Positions 1 to 7,605 of a stretch of DNA of 63,289 nucleotides are shown piece by piece. A model generated the notes under the pieces. That model was not told the DNA's origin and made no database searches. It saw nothing but the letters and a program-made list of their open reading frames with translations. Each line of letters starts with the position of its first letter. Position 1 is the first letter of the stretch. Position numbers and translations under genes: made by a program. The DNA comes from a bacterium (GTDB taxonomy: Bacteria; Calditrichota; Calditrichia; RBG-13-44-9), in contig CP070707.1 in the NCBI GenBank assembly GCA_020350205.1, positions 2,232,073 to 2,295,361 on the forward strand, given 5' to 3'.

Positions 1-1192
1 CCCTGCTGGTATAAATTTCATATGCCTCGGTAATATCTTGAAACAACTCCACATTTTGTACTTTTCCTTCAAGTGCCTCCATTAAGATTGTGGAAGGAAG
101 AGCCCGATCTGAAAACTGATCGACAATTCCTACATGATTGACATGACGAGATAATATGTCGGCAATTTTTTGAAAATCTTTATCTTTTGCCAGACCGATA
201 ATAGTCCAAATTTGTTTATTCTTAAATTTTTTTTGAAAAAACTTAAGTACATTCGAAAATCCTTCCGGGTTATGCGCCACGTCCAGCACCACATATGGAT
301 TTTTTCGGACTACCTGCATTCGTCCGGGCCACACCGCTTTTACTAAACCGTTCCTGATCATGGCATCAGTCAGGGATGGTGTTTCAATTTTTAGGATAGC
401 TGAGACCGCCAGCGCAGCATTCAAAAGTTGGTGTTCTCCGGTTAATTTTATTTCAAGTTCCGAGAGGGATTTATCTGGTAAGGTCAGGTTAAAGCTGGCT
501 GAAGTGAGGGTCATGTCAAGTGGCTGAATTTCCTGTACAGGATCCAGGGGATAAAAGGGGGCTTGCCTGGAAATACATACACTGTTAAAGAGGGCTAAAA
601 TGTCGGGATCGGTATTATTGGTGACACAGGGAATCGACTCTTTAATAATTCCGGCCTTCTCGCGAGCGATAGTCACCAGATCATCACCGAGATATTGCTG
701 GTGATCTAAGCCGACCGGCGTTATGACAGTAACTTTGGGAAGCACCAGGTTGGTGGCATCCAAACGTCCTCCCAGACCGGTTTCGATGACGGCAATATCT
801 ACCTTATTATCCGCAAAATATTGGAACGCAATTGCACTGGTGGCTTCAAAAAAGGTAGCATGGTTTTTATCAATCTCTTTCTTCAGCATCCGGGTATATT
901 CCACAATGGAGTTCCAGCTGATCGTCTTCTGGTTAATACGGATTCGTTCACTAAAGTCAACCAGATGTGGAGAAGTATAAAGTCCCACTTTTAATCCGGC
1001 CTCCTGTAACATTGAAAAAATAAAAGCAGCTGTAGAACCTTTTCCATTGGTGCCGGCAATGTGTATCGCGGGCCATTTGTGTTGTGGATCTCCCAGGAAA
1101 TTTAAAATACGGGAGACATTCTGCAATCCCAGTTTTATTCCGCTGAATTGCAGATTATAGAGATACTGCACCGTCTCTCGATAACTGTCCAT
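1..1192 (-). CDS. folC: Folylpolyglutamate synthase / dihydrofolate synthase, C-terminus cut by window edge
   Basis: This is a Mur-ligase-family enzyme that adds glutamate to folates, and usually also makes dihydrofolate from dihydropteroate. Reading from ATG at 1192, the first 40 residues lead into the P-loop AGTNGKGST, followed by the FolC signatures YTSPHL, ETGLGGRLDATN and the motif GLDHQQYLGD. Further on GEHQLLNAALA, PGRMQ and LDVAHNPEG mark the C-terminal ligase domain. About 397 residues are visible; the family usually has 420-440, so only a short tail is missing. It lies last in a minus-strand run after uppS and a small membrane protein, with a 55-base gap. The ribosome binding site is weak. 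The family assignment is secure; whether it has both activities cannot be told from sequence. Confidence 0.93.
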   Translation of the reverse strand, partial: MDSYRETVQYLYNLQFSGIKLGLQNVSRILNFLGDPQHKWPAIHIAGTNGKGSTAAFIFSMLQEAGLKVGLYTSPHLVDFSERIRINQKTISWNSIVEYTRMLKKEIDKNHATFFEATSAIAFQYFADNKVDIAVIETGLGGRLDATNLVLPKVTVITPVGLDHQQYLGDDLVTIAREKAGIIKESIPCVTNNTDPDILALFNSVCISRQAPFYPLDPVQEIQPLDMTLTSASFNLTLPDKSLSELEIKLTGEHQLLNAALAVSAILKIETPSLTDAMIRNGLVKAVWPGRMQVVRKNPYVVLDVAHNPEGFSNVLKFFQKKFKNKQIWTIIGLAKDKDFQKIADILSRHVNHVGIVDQFSDRALPSTILMEALEGKVQNVELFQDITEAYEIYTSR

Positions 1193-1247
1193 AATTGTCT
1201 AAATGAAGTGTTAGATTGTTATGCTGTGAGCGTCGGGTTACGACATT

Positions 1248-1685
1248 TTAAATGAGTTTTCCTATAACGAAGCCTGTGGCTACTCCCACCAGGAATACGA
1301 TAGTTAAAACCCGATAATTGACAACTTCTTTACTGAATCCTTTTTTTATGGCGATGAGGGAGATGAAATATCCCAGTGCGTTCAGTATCCAGTAAATGGG
1401 AAGGGCTAATACTTTGGCAATTAAAGGTCCTACCAGCGGGATAAGAGCAATCAAATTAATAAGGCCCAGGAAGGCCTGACTGATCAGGGCAAAAATGATA
1501 GCAAAAAAAGCAATAGCTTTCTTATCTAAACCTAACGCAAAGCCCACAATGATAAAAATGGTTAATATTGACCAGATGATAAATATTTTGCGGAAGGAAT
1601 AAATAAATTCCCAAATCCGTCGGAAAAATGATTCAAGGGATCTAGAAAAGCTTTTAACCCGTGGCATTTTGGACGACTTGTTCAC
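1248..1685 (-). CDS. Small multi-pass membrane protein of unknown function
   Basis: I do not recognise a family for this 145-residue protein. It has a basic N-terminus (about 25 residues rich in Lys, Arg and Ser) followed by four hydrophobic segments at roughly residues 33-52, 56-78, 80-108 and 124-144, so it should sit in the inner membrane with its N-terminus probably cytoplasmic. Its start overlaps the end of uppS by about 32 bases; a second in-frame ATG six codons downstream (1667) still overlaps. This implies translational coupling to uppS. The position between uppS and folC does not reveal a function, although coupling to a polyprenyl synthase would fit a role in envelope lipid metabolism (inference only). 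Confidence 0.7.
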   Translation of the reverse strand: MNKSSKMPRVKSFSRSLESFFRRIWEFIYSFRKIFIIWSILTIFIIVGFALGLDKKAIAFFAIIFALISQAFLGLINLIALIPLVGPLIAKVLALPIYWILNALGYFISLIAIKKGFSKEVVNYRVLTIVFLVGVATGFVIGKLI

Positions 1686-2436
1686 TGACTCTTCCGAACC
1701 GTCTTTCCCTGGATAAAAAATTTAATAGAGCATCATAAAGTTCATCTTTGCGAAAATCAGGCCAATAGGTCTTCGTCACATAAATTTCAGTATATGCTGA
1801 CTGCCAAAGTAAAAAATTGCTGATACGACTTTCGCCGCTGGTTCTGATCAGCAAGTCCGGATCCGGTAAATCATAAGTGTGTAAATGAGCAGCAAAGACC
1901 CGTTCTCCGATTTCTTCCGGCTGTATAATTCCCGCCTTTACCTTCTGAGCAATCTCTCGCACTGCATCTACAATTTCCTGGCGGCCACCATAGCTGAGGG
2001 CTAAGTTTAGCATCAAGCCGGTATTGTGCTTGGTTCGTTCGATACCATAAAGCAATTCCCGGTAGGCAGGTTCAGGAAGATCTTCAATATTTCCAATGGC
2101 TCGCAACTGGACATTTTTTTCCTGAAGTTCATTGATTTCCTTACGTAAAGTAGAAACCAGCATTTTCATCAGGGCAGAGACTTCTTGGCGCGGTCTTAAC
2201 CAGTTTTCCTTGGAAAAAGTATAGAGTGTTAATACTTTTATTCCGAGATCACCACAAGCCTCCACAACTGCCCGAACCGATTTGATACCCTCATTGTGTC
2301 CGGCGACTCTGGGAAGACCTCTCTTTTTTGCCCACCGACCGTTTCCATCCATAATGATGGCAACATGTTGGGGAAGGTGAATGCCTTTTATTTTTAGATT
2401 TTCAAGTTCGTTCAACTTTTTATTCTGTTTTTCCAT
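1654..2436 (-). CDS. uppS: Isoprenyl transferase (undecaprenyl diphosphate synthase)
   Basis: This is a cis-prenyltransferase that condenses isopentenyl diphosphate onto farnesyl diphosphate to make the C55 lipid carrier for peptidoglycan and LPS. The active-site motif MDGNGRWAKKRG lies at residues 29-40 with catalytic Asp30. The substrate-binding TLYTFSKENWLRP and the C-terminal LLIRTSGESRISNFLLWQ motif are intact. The 260 residues match the family (about 250), with a slightly long N-terminus. GGAG a few bases before ATG 2436 supports the start. It is the first gene of a minus-strand run with the small membrane protein and folC, divergent from the surface operon at 2600. The window also carries uppP (56271), which recycles the same carrier. 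Confidence 0.96.
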   Translation of the reverse strand: MEKQNKKLNELENLKIKGIHLPQHVAIIMDGNGRWAKKRGLPRVAGHNEGIKSVRAVVEACGDLGIKVLTLYTFSKENWLRPRQEVSALMKMLVSTLRKEINELQEKNVQLRAIGNIEDLPEPAYRELLYGIERTKHNTGLMLNLALSYGGRQEIVDAVREIAQKVKAGIIQPEEIGERVFAAHLHTYDLPDPDLLIRTSGESRISNFLLWQSAYTEIYVTKTYWPDFRKDELYDALLNFLSRERRFGRVSEQVVQNATG

Positions 2437-2525
2437 CTTACTCCAGTATTTCCTTTCAATTTAACCAATGTATCGACTAAAACAAAATATAGTTTAGATT
2501 TTAAAAACACAAGTTTGTTACAAGC

Positions 2526-2555
2526 TTGACACATATTTAAAGGTATCGTTATATT
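2526..2555 (+). promoter_or_regulatory. Sigma-70-type promoter of the surface-protein operon
   Basis: A perfect -35 hexamer TTGACA (2526-2531) is followed after 18 bases by TATATT (2550-2555), which matches the -10 consensus at five of six positions. It points at the ATG at 2600, which has AAGGAAAAG as ribosome binding site. It is the best canonical promoter seen in the window. Function is inferred from sequence. Confidence 0.6.
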
Positions 2556-2599
2556 CAGGCATCATTTGTGACAAATCTAATCTTCTAAGGAAAAGTTTT

Positions 2600-5500
2600 A
2601 TGAAATTAGTCTCCATGCTCCTATTTGTATGTTTTATCACCTACCAAAGTTATGCCCAGGATCATTTGCTTGTAACAGAATTCGTTGTTACCCCTACCGA
2701 AGGAGAATTTATTGAAATATATAATCCGACCAGCAATGTAATTGTATTGTCAGATTATTATGTGACGGATGCGACTTTCGCCTCCGGGGGTGCCTATTAT
2801 TACAATATTGTCACAGGTTCCAATGCCGGCGGGGGCGGTTTTGATGATTTCCATGCTCGTTTTCCGGAGGGTGCCAGTATCGGTCCCTATGAGGCACAGA
2901 CTATTGCGATGAACGGAACTGCTTTTAATACCTCTTATGGGATGCAGCCAACTTACGAGCTTTACAATACTGATTCTGCGATTCCGGATTTACGGGAAGC
3001 GTTACCAGGTTCAATCAATAATCAGGGTGGCTTAACCAATTCGGGGGAAGTGGTCATTATCTATTATTGGGATGGTCAAACCAACCTGGTAAGTGATATC
3101 GATTATGTGGTATGGGGAGACAAGGTTGAAGCGGTTGACAAAACCGGGATAACCATCGGCGGATCAACCTATTTGAATGATACCCCGATAGCCCAGCAAA
3201 TCTCAATATCCAGCAGTGACCCCCATGGAATTGGTGAATCGGTTCAGCGATTGACAGCAGAGGAAAGTGGGGAAATTACCACCAATGGGAACGGCATCAC
3301 CGGTAATAATGAGACCAGTGAAAATCTTGCTACCTCCTTTCAATCAGGAAGCCCTTCTCCCGGACAGGGACCAGCACCTGCCGGGATACCGGTTATTTCA
3401 AATATTCAGCAAAATCCTTCGGTACCCACACCTACCGATCAAGTGACCATTTCCGCGCAAATAACAGATGAAGGGACCATTACCCGCGCTTTCCTGTATT
3501 TTTCTTTGAACAGTTCCAGTTACGATAGTCTTTCGATGACGGCACTGGGTTCTGATCTGTATGAGGGTATAATTGCAGCCCAGCCTGCTGGAACCGTGGT
3601 AAGTTACTTTCTGACGGCAAAAAACAATCAGAATCTAAGTTCAGTTTCTGATACCTCCTCTTATACCGTGGTGTCAACCACACCGGGCGATCCTCATGTA
3701 TTCATTACAGAAATGGTCGTTCAGCCCAGTGATGGTGAATTTATTGAAATATTTAATCCCACCGGCAGTGTAGTTGATTTGAGTAATTACTATCTGACGG
3801 ATGCGACCTTTGCCGGGGGTAGTACTTTTTATTATAACATTGTTTTAGGCTCTAACGCAGGTGGGGGAGATTTCGGGGATTTTCATGCCCGCTTCCCGCA
3901 GGGCGCGGTGATCCAGCCCAATGAAGCCCAGACTGTTGCCATAAATGGATCGGGATTTGTTACAACTTATGCGGTGAATCCAACCTACGAATTATTTAAT
4001 TCTGACGGAAATATCCCCGATATGCGGGAGGCACTCCCGGGTTCCATTAATAATCAGGGGTCCTTGACCAACGATGGTGAGGTGGTCATTTTATATGCCT
4101 GGGATGGCCAGAGTGATCTGGTGCAAGACCTGGATTATCTGCTGTGGGGGGATAAAGCGGAGGCGGTTGACAAAAGTGGCGTCAGTATTGGCGGATCGAC
4201 CTATCTGGAGGATACGCCCATATCTCAGCAAATTGTTATCTCATCGGGAGTACCACATGATTTTAATCAATCAGTTCAAAGACTGACCCAGGCAGAAAAC
4301 GGGGAAAGATTATTCGGCGGGAATGGCATCACCGGTCACGATGAGACCAGCGAAAATCTAGCCGTTTCATTCCAGGTAGGAGTTCCCTCCCCCAATATCG
4401 GCCCGGTGGAAGGGGCACCTATTATTAGTGACATTCAATATTCTCCCGCTGAACCAACGGAAACTGATCCGGTTACCATTTCTGCCACCATTACCGACAA
4501 TGGTCAGATTATAAATGCCCGACTGTTTTATTCCGTGAACAGCGCTGGCCTGGACAGTTTAGAGATGCTTCCTACCTCGGGAAATCTGTACGAAGCGGTG
4601 ATTGATCCGCAGGAAAATTCGGCGGTGGTTCAATTTTATGTCAAAGCCGTTGATGATGAAGGAAATTCCGCGAAATCCAGCGGTGAATATTTTGTTGTTG
4701 GAATAATAAATGGTGCTATTCCGATTAAGGCCGTTAAGGATAACCTCCCTCTATTTGAAGGACAGGTAGTTACGATTGAGGGTGTGGTTACCCTGGGAGC
4801 AGGTATCATCAACCGCTCAAGGGTTGATGCTTATATCCAGGACAATTCAGCGCGGGGAATTAATATTTTCAGCTTCGATCCTCCCAGTCCTGCAGCGGGC
4901 ATCGTTCGTGGTAACCGATTAAGAATGACCGGAACGATTACTGTATTCGGCGATGTTACGGAAATAACCGATTATAGTATTCAAATCATTTCTCAGAATA
5001 ATCCCATTCCCGATCCTTTATTTGTATCGACGGCAATTGCCAATGATATCGCTTATGAAGGAACCTATATGAAAGTGTCTGGGATTATTGACGATATCGA
5101 AAAAGATCAGGGCGATAATGATGCCAATATTACTTTGCGGGATGACAAGGGAACAGTGCTCATCAGGGTATGGCAGGATACAGGCATCAATATAGATTTT
5201 CTTGGTACCGGGGATACGCTGACCGTTCAGGGGGTGATGGATGTATTCAGCAGTCAGGCACAGATTATCCCGGGTTATCGTGATGAAATAATCGTTCCTG
5301 GTAAAACAGCCCGGGCAGATGGAAGTGGTATTGCCCTGACCATACCCAGTACGGTTAATCTGAATGATTCCCTGCAGAATTTTACTATTGCAATTATCGG
5401 CAATATCGATGCCCCGATTCAAAATATCCGTCTCGATTTGCCTAAATTCTGGGGATGGTCCGGTTTGACGTCGGATCTTAGTATCGGTGGTAGTGGGGTT

Positions 5501-6667
5501 CAGGACGTCAGCGTCTCATTCGATATCGAGCCAATTGACAGTGTGTATCAGATTTATCTTTCCAATGCCGACATTTCAAACGGAGATACGGCACTGGTAT
5601 CATTTTCAAATCTTACAACCCCTGCAGAACCGCTGATTTCACTTTTCTGGATTTGGACCGCCGGAGAAAATGGCCGGCTGACTTTTATCAACACAATGCC
5701 CCGGGTTGTGGTTGGAGGCGGCGATCGCCATTTGATTTATGACCTGCAGCTGAACTCCGGTCAATTTGGGGGTGACGTCAAAGTGCAGGGTGTGACTACA
5801 ATTGGTGCCGGACTTTTACGAAAAGTATCTTCATCCGGTGATTCTCTCACCACCGCTTATATCCAGGACAAATCCGGCAGAGGCATCAATTTGTTTAGAT
5901 TTGGGTTAATCGATCCGCTGCTGGTCAGGAAAAATCTGGTTGAGGTAACCGGTATTGTGACGGAGTTCAACGGAGTAACGGAAATTGAATACACCACGAT
6001 CCGCCTTTTGTCTTTCGATGAAGACCTGCCGGAGGCGCTGGAATTGAGTAATGCTGAAGTGAACTCCAGACGCTGGGATGGAACGTTGGTGAGAACGGCT
6101 GGCGTCATCCTGGAGCGCTTTTCAGCCGGTGGGGGAACAACCCTGGAAATTGGTGATGGGAAGGGGAATACCAGCGTACGCGTATGGGATACCGCCGAGC
6201 TGGATCTGACAAATTTTGTTGAAAACAGCCGTATTTTTGTGGAGGGTGTGGGAGGTCTGTTTATCTCGAATGGAGATAGTATATATCAGTTGCTCACAAC
6301 CTATCAGGATCAACTCGCCATTGATCCCAATTATTCTCCCACATTGGATATAATATCACTGAACGTGCCTCCTTATCCTTTTGTACCGGACCGTGGAGAG
6401 AAACTTGAAATCAGTTACAATGCCGGTGCGGTCAACAACCGGATAACCCTGCGAATCTTTGACCTGGGTGGCAGGTCAATTGTCACCCTGCTGGATGAGT
6501 CCGCACAACTTGTCGAAGGTACCATTGCCTGGGACGGTCGGGATAAACTGCTGGATTTTGTACCTTTGGGAACTTATCTGTGTCTCCTTGAGGTAATGGA
6601 GCCGGTGACGGGTAAAAAAAGAACCAAAGTTGCTCCGGTTGTGGTGGGTACAATTTTACAAAAATGA
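2600..6667 (+). CDS. Secreted multidomain protein: two lamin-tail modules, OB-fold repeats, FlgD-like C-terminal domain
   Basis: This is a large (1355-residue) exported protein. Residues 1-20 form a signal peptide ending in SYAQ. Two lamin-tail modules start at about residues 23 and 368 (VTEFVVTPTEGEFIEIYNP and ITEMVVQPSDGEFIEIFNP). Each is followed by an Ig-like segment (TISAQITDEG / TISATITDNG), so a unit of about 345 residues has been duplicated. Residues about 704-895 and 1045-1245 are two further related blocks, each with a pair of OB-fold-like units (AYIQDNSARGINIF / AYIQDKSGRGINLF, then VLIRVW / TSVRVW). Residues about 1250-1355 resemble the FlgD Ig / type IX sorting-like domain (IFDLGGRS, WDGRDKL, GTYLCLLEV). 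Lamin-tail and OB domains occur in bacterial extracellular nucleases and surface proteins, but no nuclease catalytic domain is visible here. It leads an operon of outer-membrane proteins. The domain assignments are firm at fold level; the function is unknown. Confidence 0.85.
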   Translation: MKLVSMLLFVCFITYQSYAQDHLLVTEFVVTPTEGEFIEIYNPTSNVIVLSDYYVTDATFASGGAYYYNIVTGSNAGGGGFDDFHARFPEGASIGPYEAQTIAMNGTAFNTSYGMQPTYELYNTDSAIPDLREALPGSINNQGGLTNSGEVVIIYYWDGQTNLVSDIDYVVWGDKVEAVDKTGITIGGSTYLNDTPIAQQISISSSDPHGIGESVQRLTAEESGEITTNGNGITGNNETSENLATSFQSGSPSPGQGPAPAGIPVISNIQQNPSVPTPTDQVTISAQITDEGTITRAFLYFSLNSSSYDSLSMTALGSDLYEGIIAAQPAGTVVSYFLTAKNNQNLSSVSDTSSYTVVSTTPGDPHVFITEMVVQPSDGEFIEIFNPTGSVVDLSNYYLTDATFAGGSTFYYNIVLGSNAGGGDFGDFHARFPQGAVIQPNEAQTVAINGSGFVTTYAVNPTYELFNSDGNIPDMREALPGSINNQGSLTNDGEVVILYAWDGQSDLVQDLDYLLWGDKAEAVDKSGVSIGGSTYLEDTPISQQIVISSGVPHDFNQSVQRLTQAENGERLFGGNGITGHDETSENLAVSFQVGVPSPNIGPVEGAPIISDIQYSPAEPTETDPVTISATITDNGQIINARLFYSVNSAGLDSLEMLPTSGNLYEAVIDPQENSAVVQFYVKAVDDEGNSAKSSGEYFVVGIINGAIPIKAVKDNLPLFEGQVVTIEGVVTLGAGIINRSRVDAYIQDNSARGINIFSFDPPSPAAGIVRGNRLRMTGTITVFGDVTEITDYSIQIISQNNPIPDPLFVSTAIANDIAYEGTYMKVSGIIDDIEKDQGDNDANITLRDDKGTVLIRVWQDTGINIDFLGTGDTLTVQGVMDVFSSQAQIIPGYRDEIIVPGKTARADGSGIALTIPSTVNLNDSLQNFTIAIIGNIDAPIQNIRLDLPKFWGWSGLTSDLSIGGSGVQDVSVSFDIEPIDSVYQIYLSNADISNGDTALVSFSNLTTPAEPLISLFWIWTAGENGRLTFINTMPRVVVGGGDRHLIYDLQLNSGQFGGDVKVQGVTTIGAGLLRKVSSSGDSLTTAYIQDKSGRGINLFRFGLIDPLLVRKNLVEVTGIVTEFNGVTEIEYTTIRLLSFDEDLPEALELSNAEVNSRRWDGTLVRTAGVILERFSAGGGTTLEIGDGKGNTSVRVWDTAELDLTNFVENSRIFVEGVGGLFISNGDSIYQLLTTYQDQLAIDPNYSPTLDIISLNVPPYPFVPDRGEKLEISYNAGAVNNRITLRIFDLGGRSIVTLLDESAQLVEGTIAWDGRDKLLDFVPLGTYLCLLEVMEPVTGKKRTKVAPVVVGTILQK

Positions 6668-6701
6668 AAATTAATTGGTTATAATCTGTGAAGGCACTCC
6701 T

Positions 6702-7586
6702 ATGAATACAACATTTATGAAGTTTTTGCTGCTATTTACCATTCTGATCATGTTTGTGCAACAGGCAGCTGCCGGCCTCTTTGATGATCGCTATCCCAGT
6801 GCCCGGGCGACAGCTATGGGAGGATCCGGTGTGGCGGTCGCGAATGATGTATGGGCCTCTTACTATAATCCGGCAGGTCTTTCCCAGTTAAGTCGCATCC
6901 ATGTCGGTACTTCTTACCTGCGCTTGTTTAATGTCTCCTTCTTATCCAATTTTTTTGGTGCAGCGACCTATCCATTTCCCGGCAGATATGGAACTGCTTC
7001 GGTTTCATTTCAATATTTTGGAGTTAATTATCAGGATAAGAATCTCTCCGGTGAATACACCTTCGCTTTTTCCCACGGATTTTATCTACTGAAAGATATT
7101 CATAGCAGCCTTTCCTTGGGATATTCTTTTAAAGGGTATCACTGGGCGCTTGGGGAATCTCTGGAATGGGGAAATCTTGGAAGTGCGACCACTTTTGGCC
7201 TGGATGTCGGATTACTGGCTTCGATATATACGCGGACTTTTATTGGCGTTTACCTCTTGAATATAAACAGTCCCCAGATTGGCGCATATACCCAACATGA
7301 TCTGCCCCAGCGGGTAGTGGTGGGTTTGGCATATCGACCGTATGATGGTGTGACCACCTCTATTGATTTCAATCGTTCCATCGGGCAGGGTGAGATGCAG
7401 ATCTGGGGAGGAGCGGAATTTCGCATTTTATCCCGCTTAGATCTGCGATTTGGTGCGACCACAAATCCGAACCGTTTCAGTGCCGGTTTGGGTATCCACA
7501 TCGCCCAGTTTGTTTTGAATTATGCGCTTTTGACGCATAGTGAATTAGGTGAATCTCACCAGATAGGGCTTGAAATTGAATTCTAA
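6702..7586 (+). CDS. PorV/UPF0164-like outer-membrane beta-barrel protein
   Basis: A signal peptide of about 27 residues (MNTTFMKFLLLF..., cleaved near QQAAAG) precedes the hallmark of PorV/UPF0164/FadL-like barrels: ARATAMGGSGVAVANDVWASYYNPAGL at about residues 34-60, given here only as the anchor ATAMGGSG and the Asn-Pro-Ala-Gly turn. The rest alternates amphipathic strands and ends in a hydrophobic/aromatic strand (GLEIEF), as outer-membrane barrels do. I chose ATG 6702 because GAAGG lies about 10 bases upstream and the signal peptide begins there; an upstream TTG at 6675 would add a non-signal-like extension. The previous gene ends only 34 bases earlier, and the next barrel gene begins 19 bases after this one, so they should be co-transcribed. 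In Bacteroidota, PorV escorts secreted cargo; a similar role for the 1355-residue protein is an inference. Confidence 0.78.
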   Translation: MNTTFMKFLLLFTILIMFVQQAAAGLFDDRYPSARATAMGGSGVAVANDVWASYYNPAGLSQLSRIHVGTSYLRLFNVSFLSNFFGAATYPFPGRYGTASVSFQYFGVNYQDKNLSGEYTFAFSHGFYLLKDIHSSLSLGYSFKGYHWALGESLEWGNLGSATTFGLDVGLLASIYTRTFIGVYLLNINSPQIGAYTQHDLPQRVVVGLAYRPYDGVTTSIDFNRSIGQGEMQIWGGAEFRILSRLDLRFGATTNPNRFSAGLGIHIAQFVLNYALLTHSELGESHQIGLEIEF

Positions 7587-7605
7587 CATTAACTTAAAGT
7601 CAGAT

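Noticed and set aside
723-980. Plus-strand open frame of 85 codons inside folC
   Set aside because: It lies wholly inside the conserved folC frame on the other strand and resembles no family; it is a shadow of that gene.
5018-5422. 134-codon minus-strand frame inside the lamin-tail gene
   Set aside because: It is antisense to a conserved repeated domain, has no ribosome binding site and reads as a reverse-complement shadow.
2600-6667. Reading the 1355-residue protein as an extracellular nuclease
   Set aside because: Lamin-tail and OB-like domains accompany such enzymes, but no catalytic nuclease domain or its motifs could be found between residues 20 and 1250.
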